5,034 bases of DNA from Methylomarinum sp. (GTDB lineage: Bacteria > Pseudomonadota > Gammaproteobacteria > Methylococcales > Methylomonadaceae), in assembly GCA_013139755.1 (NCBI GenBank), contig WTAG01000590.1:1-5034 (forward strand), written 5' to 3'. The notes under the pieces were generated by a model. The model had not been told where the DNA came from and ran no database searches. It saw nothing but the letters and a program-made list of their open reading frames with translations. Shown one piece after another: positions 1 to 5,034 of the stretch (its first letter is position 1; each line of letters opens with the position of its first letter). Both the position numbers and the translations under genes were made by a program.

Positions 1-370
1 ATTTTGGCTTTAGAAAGCGAGTCAACCAACCACCGCGCCAGCGATCAGTAAGGTTTACAACAAGATCATAATTATTTGTCTTCAGTTGCTTTAGCAAGCT
101 GTATTCATTCACTAGCTGAATAACTGTACCTTGCTTTTTCCACTCTCTGTCTATCTGATGAATTTGATTAATATGTGGATTTTCCGCGATTACAGTCAAT
201 GTCTCCTTATAAATTAACACGTCAATTTTTATGTGTGGAAACTGTTGTTTTATAACTGAATACAATGGGGTCGTGAGTAACACATCCCCTAAAAGCTGTA
301 ATTTAATCACCAAAATACGATCAATATTTTGAAAATCCACCGCATCATTAATGTAATTTAGTTTAATCAC
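1..370 (-). CDS. waaQ: LPS heptosyltransferase, WaaQ-like (GT9), partial
   Basis: Reading the minus strand from a GTG at 370 gives 123 residues with no stop before the window edge, so only about the first third of a protein that is usually near 350 residues is present. Seen: RILVIKL (18-24), then LLGDVLLTTP (26-35), the N-terminal GT9 signature whose Asp (D29) corresponds to the catalytic acid of heptosyltransferases; later YDLVVNLTDRWRG (101-113), which is characteristic of the heptosyltransferase III (WaaQ/RfaQ) branch. Known for the family: transfer of L-glycero-D-manno-heptose from ADP-heptose to the inner core of LPS at the cytoplasmic face of the inner membrane. The start is uncertain: the reading frame is open only eight codons further up (TAA stop), with no ATG there, and the best Shine-Dalgarno, GGAG (384-387), lies 13 bases before the GTG. 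The gene follows the superoxide reductase-like gene on the same strand by 126 bases. The family call is firm; the exact acceptor heptose is inferred. Confidence 0.85.
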   Translation of the reverse strand, partial: MIKLNYINDAVDFQNIDRILVIKLQLLGDVLLTTPLYSVIKQQFPHIKIDVLIYKETLTVIAENPHINQIHQIDREWKKQGTVIQLVNEYSLLKQLKTNNYDLVVNLTDRWRGGWLTRFLKPK

Positions 371-496
371 AATTAATTTTTTACTCCATTGTTATTCTTT
401 AGTTTTGAGCTGTCCACCAATACCAAACCTCCCCAAAGCGAGTAAAGTGTGTTTTACTTCTTTATTAAAAACATTTTAAAAACTCACAATAAGATC

Positions 497-922
497 TTAA
501 ACCTCTGCAGAGTTTAACCAGAGATCATGTTTATTACACATACTCAAGGCATAAATACGACCGCTATAGTTTTTTAATGTAAATAGCGAAATTGGTGCCT
601 TATCATTCATAGGGTCAAACATTTTTTCATCAAGAAAATTATAATCCTGGTCTAATAGCACATGTTTAACTATGTAATGCTGGTAAGCGTCCATCCCATG
701 AGCAGTGACTACTTGCACCTTCACCATGCCATCAAGTTGCTCTATTTCAATGTTAGGTAGATGCCCCGCAATTTTCTTGCTCCATCGTCCCGGGTTTTGC
801 TTGGTATAAAAAATGCCACCCGCCATCTGTTGATTTGTTTCTTTTGCACCTACAATTCCAGGCGCAAGAAAACTTGCTCCAACTCCTGTAACACTTAAGC
901 CAATAAAATTACGACGTTCCAT
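497..922 (-). CDS. Tat-exported desulfoferrodoxin/superoxide reductase-like protein
   Basis: A 141-residue protein. The N-terminus reads MERRNFIG followed by a hydrophobic stretch to about residue 25 and a probable cleavage site after VGA (24-26): a twin-arginine signal peptide, so the mature protein should be folded in the cytoplasm, loaded with metal and exported to the periplasm. The mature part (about 27-141) resembles the C-terminal iron domain of desulfoferrodoxin: GHLP with H54, then H75 and H82 in HGMDAYQHYI, then CNKHDLW with C129 and H132. These match the His4Cys non-haem iron site (centre II) of superoxide reductase, which reduces superoxide to hydrogen peroxide. There is no N-terminal rubredoxin-like CxxC domain, as in one-iron neelaredoxins. 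Oddities: the first two histidines of the HxnH pair are 7 residues apart where I expect 6 in classical enzymes, and the Glu-Lys pair usually just before the first His is not present (lysines at 49-50 instead). The start has a good Shine-Dalgarno, AAGGGG (929-934), 6 bases upstream. The fold assignment is solid; enzymatic activity is inferred. Confidence 0.82.
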   Translation of the reverse strand: MERRNFIGLSVTGVGASFLAPGIVGAKETNQQMAGGIFYTKQNPGRWSKKIAGHLPNIEIEQLDGMVKVQVVTAHGMDAYQHYIVKHVLLDQDYNFLDEKMFDPMNDKAPISLFTLKNYSGRIYALSMCNKHDLWLNSAEV

Positions 923-926
923 AAAA

Positions 927-934
927 TTCCCCTT
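927..934 (-). promoter_or_regulatory. Ribosome binding site of the superoxide reductase-like gene
   Basis: On the minus strand AAGGGGAA lies just upstream of the ATG at 922, with six bases between GGGG and the start codon. It fixes the start so that the twin-arginine motif sits at residues 3-4, as expected for a Tat signal. Confidence 0.7.
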
Positions 935-967
935 AATTTATTTCACAAACTGTTACATTTCCAGACA

Positions 968-973
968 AGTATA
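968..973 (-). promoter_or_regulatory. Possible -10 element upstream of the superoxide reductase-like gene
   Basis: TATACT on the minus strand (inside the palindrome AGTATACT, 968-975) is a 5-of-6 match to a sigma-70 -10 box about 45 bases upstream of the start codon. The hexamer at 17-base spacing is a poor -35, and a better hexamer, TTGCAC, is only 10 bases away, so this is a weak candidate. Confidence 0.2.
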
Positions 974-1377
974 CTAAAAGCTAGTGCAACATCCTTAGAA
1001 ATTACAACAAAACTCTAAGAAACATCCACTTTCTAATTTTATGCAATCATCACCAAAACACCTGCACTTTAAAAACTTATACTTAATTTATCATCCTATT
1101 GAAAGACTAACGACATCTCTTCATTCATCATCATCATTTCTGTGTATTTGAAATTATCTTTTACTAGCTATCATCATTCGGATGATTCTATTAGAATAGC
1201 CACCTTCAACACTTTAGACCATGCAATGCATTATTGTAATAAATAAACTCAAAGGAATATGCACTAAATAAATGATGCAACCACGTCAGCTTTTTATTCA
1301 CCTTCTGAACTAACTACAGTAGAAATGGTGGTCAATAAGAAACCCAGTAGTTAATTTTTTATTTATTGCAGTGACAC

Positions 1378-1382
1378 AAGGA
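1378..1382 (+). promoter_or_regulatory. Ribosome binding site of ugd
   Basis: AAGGA, seven bases before the ATG at 1390, is a well-placed Shine-Dalgarno. It supports the chosen start, which also gives the expected Ugd N-terminus, [12 protein letters not shown]. Confidence 0.75.
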
Positions 1383-1389
1383 ATAACCA

Positions 1390-2559
1390 ATGAAAATAGC
1401 CATAGCTGGAACAGGATACGTAGGCCTCTCTAATGCAATGCTCCTTGCACAGCGACATGAAGTCGTTGCTTTGGACATTTTAAAAGATAAAGTTGATCTA
1501 TTAAATGCAAAAAAATCACCTATTGAAGATACGGAAATTGAAGACTTTCTAAAAAACAAAAAGCTCAACTTCAAGGCGACGCTAGATAAAGAAGAAGCCT
1601 ATAAAAATGCCGACTTTATTATTATTGCAACACCTACTGACTACGATACAGAAAACAACTATTTCAACACCCAATCAATTGAAGCTGTAATTAAAGATAT
1701 CATAGCAATTAACCCAGATGCTGTGATGATTATAAAATCAACTGTACCCGTAGGCTATACCGTCAAAGTTAAACAAGAATTCAGAAGTGATAACATTCTT
1801 TTTTCACCTGAGTTTTTAAGAGAGGGCAAAGCCTTATATGACAACCTCTACCCCTCACGCATCATCATTGGGGAACGTTCACAGCGAGCAGAGAAATTTG
1901 CTGGTTTATTAGTTGATGGCGCATTAAAAAAAGACATTCCCGTTTTGTTCACTGATTCTACGGAGGCCGAGGCAGTTAAGCTATTTTCTAATACCTATTT
2001 AGCCATGAGGGTTGCTTATTTTAACGAACTTGACAGTTATGCAGAAACTCACAACCTTGATACCAAGCAAATTATCACAGGTGTTGGACTAGACCCCAGA
2101 ATAGGAAGTCACTACCACAACCCTTCATTTGGATATGGTGGTTATTGCCTACCAAAAGACACCAAACAGCTGCTGGCTAATTATCAAGATGTCCCCAACT
2201 GTCTTATTCAAGCTATTGTTGAAGCAAACAGCACTCGCAAAGATTTTATTGCCGACTCCATCTTAAAACGTAACCCCAAAATTGTTGGTATCTATCGTCT
2301 CATAATGAAAAGTGGTTCAGATAATTTTCGTACATCCTCTATTCAAGGCATTATGAAGAGAATTAAAGCGAAAGGAATCGACATAGTGATTTATGAACCC
2401 GTACTTAAAGATGATGATTTATTTTTCCACTCTAAAATTATTAAAGACCTTAATGATTTCAAAAAAATGTCGGATGTTATTGTTGCCAATCGTCTATCAG
2501 ATGAAATTAGCGATGTTATATCCAAAGTTTACACTCGTGACTTATTTGGCCAAGATTAA
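1390..2559 (+). CDS. ugd: UDP-glucose 6-dehydrogenase
   Basis: A full-length 389-residue protein, about the size of E. coli Ugd (388). It oxidises UDP-glucose twice with NAD+ to give UDP-glucuronate in the cytoplasm, a precursor for capsule, O-antigen and LPS core sugars and, in some bacteria, for aminoarabinose on lipid A. Seen in order: the Rossmann NAD-binding motif GTGYVG (7-12) with Asp29 at the end of the second strand (VVALD); ATPTDYD (80-86); STVPVG (117-122); SPEFLREG (139-146) with the substrate-binding Glu141; Lys197 and Asn201 in [20 protein letters not shown] (192-211); the catalytic cysteine Cys253 in [10 protein letters not shown]; and the C-terminal UDP-binding domain with [14 protein letters not shown] (301-314). 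All key residues are intact. It is the first gene of a two-gene unit, and its TAA stop directly abuts the ATG of the epimerase that uses its product. Its codons are notably A/T-rich. Confidence 0.97.
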   Translation: MKIAIAGTGYVGLSNAMLLAQRHEVVALDILKDKVDLLNAKKSPIEDTEIEDFLKNKKLNFKATLDKEEAYKNADFIIIATPTDYDTENNYFNTQSIEAVIKDIIAINPDAVMIIKSTVPVGYTVKVKQEFRSDNILFSPEFLREGKALYDNLYPSRIIIGERSQRAEKFAGLLVDGALKKDIPVLFTDSTEAEAVKLFSNTYLAMRVAYFNELDSYAETHNLDTKQIITGVGLDPRIGSHYHNPSFGYGGYCLPKDTKQLLANYQDVPNCLIQAIVEANSTRKDFIADSILKRNPKIVGIYRLIMKSGSDNFRTSSIQGIMKRIKAKGIDIVIYEPVLKDDDLFFHSKIIKDLNDFKKMSDVIVANRLSDEISDVISKVYTRDLFGQD

Positions 2560-3570
2560 ATGAAAATACTTGTGACAGGCTCGGCAGGATTTATTGGTTT
2601 TCACTCCATACAATCTTTATTAAAGATTGGACATCATGTTATAGGTATTGATAACCTAAATGACTATTATGATGTTAACCTTAAATACGAACGTTTAAAC
2701 TATTTAACTGAATTCTGCAAAAAATATCACTGCACAGATCTCTATCAATTTGTTGAAATGAATATTGCTAATAAACAGGCAATAACTAAACTATTTAAAA
2801 CACATCAATTTGATCGCGTTATTCACCTAGCTGCGCAAGCAGGCGTACGTTATTCTATTGAAAACCCAGATGCTTATATTGAATCAAATCTAGTAGGGTT
2901 CGCAAATATCTTGGAATGCTGTCGCCAACAACAAACAGCGCATCTACTTTATGCCTCGTCAAGTTCTGTTTATGGCATGAATAGAAGCACTCCTTTCTCC
3001 ACTGACGATCAAGTAGATTTTCCTATATCTCTATATGCAGCAACTAAAAAATCCAACGAATTGTTAGCACATAGCTATAGCCACCTTTATAAAATCCCTA
3101 CCACGGGGCTTAGGTTCTTTACTGTTTATGGGCCCTGGGGAAGACCTGATATGGCTTATTTCTCGTTTACTAAAAAGATTTTAAATAACGAGCCAATTGA
3201 TATCTTTAACCACGGAAAAATGAAGCGTGATTTTACCTACATAGATGATATCGTGGAAGGAATCATCAGAGTAATGGATCACATTCCGCCACCTCAAATA
3301 AGTAATATAACCACATCAAAAGCACCCTATAAAATTTATAATATTGGGAATAACCAACCCATTACCCTTGAGCGCTTTATTAATGCTATAGAACAAGCCA
3401 TAGGAAAAAAAGCCGTCAGAAATGACCTACCTATGCAACCAGGTGATGTGCCTATAACTTATGCAGATATTACTGAACTAATGAAAGATATTGATTTTAA
3501 ACCCAACACCCCCATAGAAGATGGCATCCAAAAATTTGTTGACTGGTACGTACACAATTATAATAAATAA
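2560..3570 (+). CDS. UDP-glucuronate 4-epimerase
   Basis: A full-length 336-residue extended short-chain dehydrogenase/reductase of the Gla/CapI/LpsL type. It converts UDP-glucuronate to UDP-galacturonate in the cytoplasm through a tightly bound NAD+. Seen: glycine-rich NAD motif GSAGFIG (7-13); Asp31 in GIDNLNDYYD, the adenosine-ribose-binding acid; HLAAQAGVRYS (89-99); the catalytic Ser region YASSSSVYG (131-139); the YxxxK pair Tyr159 and Lys163 in SLYAATKK; GLRFFTVYGPWGRPDMA (183-199), which marks UDP-uronate epimerases rather than GalE; and KRDFTYIDD (222-230). The start directly follows the ugd stop (TAAATG) with no clear Shine-Dalgarno, so translation is probably coupled to ugd. Context, with UDP-glucuronate made by the preceding gene, supports the substrate. 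A related uronate or hexosamine epimerase is possible but less likely. Confidence 0.93.
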   Translation: MKILVTGSAGFIGFHSIQSLLKIGHHVIGIDNLNDYYDVNLKYERLNYLTEFCKKYHCTDLYQFVEMNIANKQAITKLFKTHQFDRVIHLAAQAGVRYSIENPDAYIESNLVGFANILECCRQQQTAHLLYASSSSVYGMNRSTPFSTDDQVDFPISLYAATKKSNELLAHSYSHLYKIPTTGLRFFTVYGPWGRPDMAYFSFTKKILNNEPIDIFNHGKMKRDFTYIDDIVEGIIRVMDHIPPPQISNITTSKAPYKIYNIGNNQPITLERFINAIEQAIGKKAVRNDLPMQPGDVPITYADITELMKDIDFKPNTPIEDGIQKFVDWYVHNYNK

Positions 3571-3584
3571 ACTTAATTATACCC

Positions 3585-3620
3585 AGGTGCGAGGACTCAC
3601 TCTATACTACCCTCGCACCT
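3585..3620 (+). terminator. Hairpin after the ugd-epimerase pair, probable terminator
   Basis: AGGTGCGAGG (3585-3594) and CCTCGCACCT (3611-3620) form a perfect 10-bp GC-rich stem with a 16-base loop, starting 15 bases after the epimerase stop. It is followed by AAAGATTCATCTTTT rather than an immediate T-run, and that tract can itself form a small AAAGA/TCTTT stem. Termination is therefore likely but not textbook; transcript 3'-end protection is an alternative. Confidence 0.55.
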
Positions 3621-3631
3621 AAAGATTCATC

Positions 3632-3660
3632 TTTTCATTAATATTATTGATATATCTAAT
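3632..3660 (+). promoter_or_regulatory. Candidate sigma-70 promoter for the methyltransferase
   Basis: TTTTCA (3632-3637) and TCTAAT (3655-3660) are separated by 17 bases and match the consensus hexamers at 4 and 5 of 6 positions. The pair lies between the upstream hairpin and the methyltransferase start, where a promoter is needed if the hairpin terminates. AT-rich DNA gives such matches by chance, so confidence is low. Confidence 0.25.
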
Positions 3661-3705
3661 TTTAGTTAGATCCCTGTTGACCAACCAATACTAGCTCCCT
3701 ACACA

Positions 3706-4620
3706 ATGCATTATTTAGAGCCAAACCAAGATTACCGAGACAGCACCTTACGAGATAACACTGAATTATCAGTTGATGAACTTAAATCTGATGCTGAAAA
3801 ACATTATGATGATTGCTACCATGATTATTTATTTGCCTGGTGTAACAAAGAAAATCTTGCTTTGCATTATGGCTATTGGGATGAACAAACTAAATCCCAT
3901 CACCAGGCATTAATCAATAAAAATCAGGTACTCTATGATGCTGCCGGCATTTCATCAACAGACCATGTCCTAGATGCTGGCTGTGGTATTGGTGGTAGTT
4001 CTATCTGGATTGCAAAGCAACATGGTAACCAGATGACTGCGATTACTATCAGTAAGCAACAAACTGAACATGCCGCTCAACACGCTAAACGCCAAGGGGT
4101 TGCCGATAAAACTGATTTTCAGGTTTCTGATTTTTGCGAGACACCTTTTGAAGATGAATCGTTTGATGTTATCTGGGGCTTAGAAAGTGTTTGTCACGCT
4201 TTGAATAAAGGCGATTTTTTAAAAGAAGCCTTTCGTTTACTGCGTCCCGGTGGCCGTATTGTGGTTTGTGATGGCTTTATTCAACGCAGAGAGTTTAACG
4301 ATGATGAATGGCAGGATATTGTGACCTGCTTAAATGGCTGGGCAGTTCCTAACTTATGTGCGCGTGATGAGTTTACTCAGTTATTAGAACAAAATCATTT
4401 CAGCAACATTGCTTACAAAGATATTACTACTGAAACCTTACCTTCTGCTGATTACATGTACAAAGTTGCCAAGCGCTTAAAACCGGTGCAATTACTAACT
4501 CAATGGCTAGGATTACGTTCTAAAGCTCAAACAGCTAACTTTAAAGTTGGTATTGCTCAACACCGCTTATTTACTGATAATTTGGTTGAATATGGCATTT
4601 TTACTGCGACAAAACCCTAA
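3706..4620 (+). CDS. Class I SAM-dependent methyltransferase, substrate unknown
   Basis: A 304-residue soluble protein with a Methyltransf_11/UbiE-like Rossmann core. Seen: an N-terminal extension (1-52); LHYGYWDE (53-60), a motif shared with tocopherol- and sterol-type methyltransferases; motif I VLDAGCGIGG (88-97), which binds S-adenosylmethionine; TAITIS (111-116), the usual post-I strand; SFDVIWGLESVCHA (152-165), around motif II, with a Glu-Ser-x-x-His pattern like the EHM region of gamma-tocopherol methyltransferase; and RLLRPGGRIVVCDG (177-190), motif III. The C-terminal part (about 200-304) is a substrate cap. Small-molecule C-, O- or N-methylation, perhaps of an isoprenoid or quinone-like lipid, is inferred from family resemblance only. 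No Shine-Dalgarno precedes the ATG; the frame is open upstream only to a TAG about 36 bases before it and offers no other ATG, so this start is the best available. It is separated from the epimerase by 135 bases and a hairpin, so probably transcribed on its own. Confidence 0.85.
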   Translation: MHYLEPNQDYRDSTLRDNTELSVDELKSDAEKHYDDCYHDYLFAWCNKENLALHYGYWDEQTKSHHQALINKNQVLYDAAGISSTDHVLDAGCGIGGSSIWIAKQHGNQMTAITISKQQTEHAAQHAKRQGVADKTDFQVSDFCETPFEDESFDVIWGLESVCHALNKGDFLKEAFRLLRPGGRIVVCDGFIQRREFNDDEWQDIVTCLNGWAVPNLCARDEFTQLLEQNHFSNIAYKDITTETLPSADYMYKVAKRLKPVQLLTQWLGLRSKAQTANFKVGIAQHRLFTDNLVEYGIFTATKP

Positions 4621-4634
4621 TTAGACTTTTATTT

Positions 4635-4667
4635 TAGCCTTGGTCTTACAACTTAAGTCCAAGGCTA
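4635..4667 (+). terminator. Hairpin terminator between convergent genes
   Basis: TAGCCTTGG (4635-4643) pairs perfectly with CCAAGGCTA (4659-4667). Inside the loop CTTA (4645-4648) can pair with TAAG (4654-4657) after one T-T mismatch, extending the stem. On the plus strand the hairpin is followed by a T-rich tract (TCATTCTATATTTTATTTTT), so it should end the methyltransferase transcript 15 bases after its stop. On the minus strand it falls just after the stop of the membrane-protein gene but is followed by an A-rich tract, so termination in that direction is less certain. Confidence 0.7.
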
Positions 4668-4672
4668 TCATT

Positions 4673-5034
4673 CTATATTTTATTTTTGACCGTTTCCGCT
4701 TGCTGTTTAAATCCAAAAAACCGCATCAATTTTGCCACGGCATGTAACACAGGAACAGCACAGCCCATAGCTATCGCATCGACTAAACAATACCATGCTG
4801 CCACGCCACTCGGTGGATTACCTTGCGTTAAAGTGGACGCAGGATCTATTGCCGCCCAATTCCATGTACCTAGCGATGTACCTATCAACTCGACCCACGT
4901 GGTAATAAAGAAGGCACCTAAATACACCATAGGTGAGCGGCCTTTAAATAAATATAATAAGTATACACAAAACAATAACGCGCCAATCTGGTCCTCTCGT
5001 CCTATCACGCCGGTTAATGCTAAAACTGCCCATG
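4673..5034 (-). CDS. Uncharacterised multi-pass membrane protein, partial (N-terminus missing)
   Basis: The minus-strand frame ends at TAG (4673-4675) and stays open to the right edge, giving 119 residues of a longer protein. A GTG at 5008 could be read as a start, but the upstream codons continue a hydrophobic stretch (WAVLALTG), so it is more likely internal. Seen: about three membrane-spanning segments, from WAVLALTGVIG through GALLFCVYLLYLF (interrupted by the charged GREDQ), MVYLGAFFITTWVELIG, and AWYCLVDAIAMGCAVPVLHAV, ending in a short basic cytoplasmic-looking tail (FGFKQQAETVKNKI). A WVELIGTSLGTWNW stretch and a following NPPSG look like conserved motifs, with the Glu and Trp residues inside or at the edge of the membrane. 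I do not recognise the family and give no function. It is convergent with the methyltransferase and shares the hairpin between them. Its base composition is clearly more GC-rich than that of ugd. Confidence 0.75.
   Translation of the reverse strand, partial: WAVLALTGVIGREDQIGALLFCVYLLYLFKGRSPMVYLGAFFITTWVELIGTSLGTWNWAAIDPASTLTQGNPPSGVAAWYCLVDAIAMGCAVPVLHAVAKLMRFFGFKQQAETVKNKI

Larger units (their letters stand above)
923..1389. other. Gene-free AT-rich divergent intergenic region
   Basis: These 467 bases separate the minus-strand superoxide reductase-like gene from the plus-strand ugd pair, so promoters for both directions should lie here. I see no open reading frame worth calling on either strand, no tRNA and no JUMPstart/ops element (GGCGGTAG) of the kind often found before polysaccharide operons. 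Small symmetric elements are present: ATCAT-tcgg-ATGAT (1173-1186), ATTCT-att-AGAAT (1185-1197) and TTATT-gt-AATAA (1231-1242), plus a short ATC-type run near 1125-1137. They are short enough to be chance in AT-rich DNA, though one could be an operator. No convincing sigma-70 pair for ugd was found. Confidence 0.6.

Noticed and set aside
440..459. AGTAAA-gtgtgt-TTTACT inverted repeat between the superoxide reductase-like gene and the heptosyltransferase as a terminator
   Set aside because: Only a 6-bp AT-rich stem, and on the minus strand it is followed by CGCTTTGGGG rather than a T-run.
1125..1137. Short ATC/TCA triplet run as a microsatellite or phase-variable tract
   Set aside because: Only about four units, outside any gene and not placed between promoter elements that I can identify.
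1224..1235. CAATGCATTATT, repeated exactly at 3704-3715 across the methyltransferase start
   Set aside because: A single 12-base match is about what chance gives in a window of this size, and the second copy is partly coding.
1272..1313. 13-codon plus-strand frame (MMQPRQLFIHLLN) upstream of ugd as a possible leader peptide
   Set aside because: No well-placed Shine-Dalgarno, no run of regulatory codons and no attenuator-like hairpin after it; likely chance.
1359..1574. Minus-strand open frame of 71 codons overlapping the start of ugd
   Set aside because: It lies largely antisense to a well-supported gene, has low-complexity Ser/Phe-rich content and resembles no family; it is a shadow of ugd.
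4673..5008. GTG at 5008 as the true start of the membrane-protein gene
   Set aside because: The frame stays open to the window edge and the upstream codons continue a hydrophobic segment, so the gene is better read as truncated by the window.

Overview
The window looks like a chromosomal segment of an AT-rich, Gram-negative gammaproteobacterium. The reasons are a WaaQ-type lipopolysaccharide (LPS) heptosyltransferase, a UDP-glucose dehydrogenase of the enterobacterial Ugd type, a Tat-exported periplasmic protein, and AT-rich non-coding DNA. I cannot name the genus from sequence alone. No tRNA, rRNA, CRISPR array, transposase or insertion-sequence ends were seen.

Layout, left to right. Positions 1-370 (minus) hold the N-terminal third of a family 9 heptosyltransferase (WaaQ-like); its end lies beyond the left edge. 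Positions 497-922 (minus) encode a small Tat-exported desulfoferrodoxin/superoxide-reductase-like protein. A gene-free, AT-rich stretch of 467 bases (923-1389) separates these divergently from a plus-strand pair: ugd (1390-2559) and, with no spacer, a UDP-glucuronate 4-epimerase (2560-3570). A 10-bp perfect hairpin follows (3585-3620). Next is a class I SAM-dependent methyltransferase (3706-4620, plus), then a strong hairpin (4635-4667) between it and a convergent membrane-protein gene (4673 to beyond 5034, minus) that runs off the right edge.

Function. Ugd oxidises UDP-glucose to UDP-glucuronate, and the epimerase converts that to UDP-galacturonate, so the pair makes uronic acid donors for LPS core, O-antigen or capsule. 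The nearby heptosyltransferase fits a cell-envelope sugar neighbourhood. The superoxide reductase-like protein probably handles periplasmic superoxide and need not belong to the sugar pathway. The methyltransferase and the membrane protein are recognisable only at superfamily level or not at all, and they are the least explained part.

Base composition is uneven: 60-base samples within ugd are about 23-27% GC, one in the methyltransferase is about 42%, and two in the right-hand membrane gene are about 47% and 57%. This agrees with the sugar-nucleotide pair having a different history from the right end. I found no convincing new system here; the most notable items are the superoxide reductase-like protein with unusual ligand spacing and the methyltransferase with its convergent membrane-protein neighbour.
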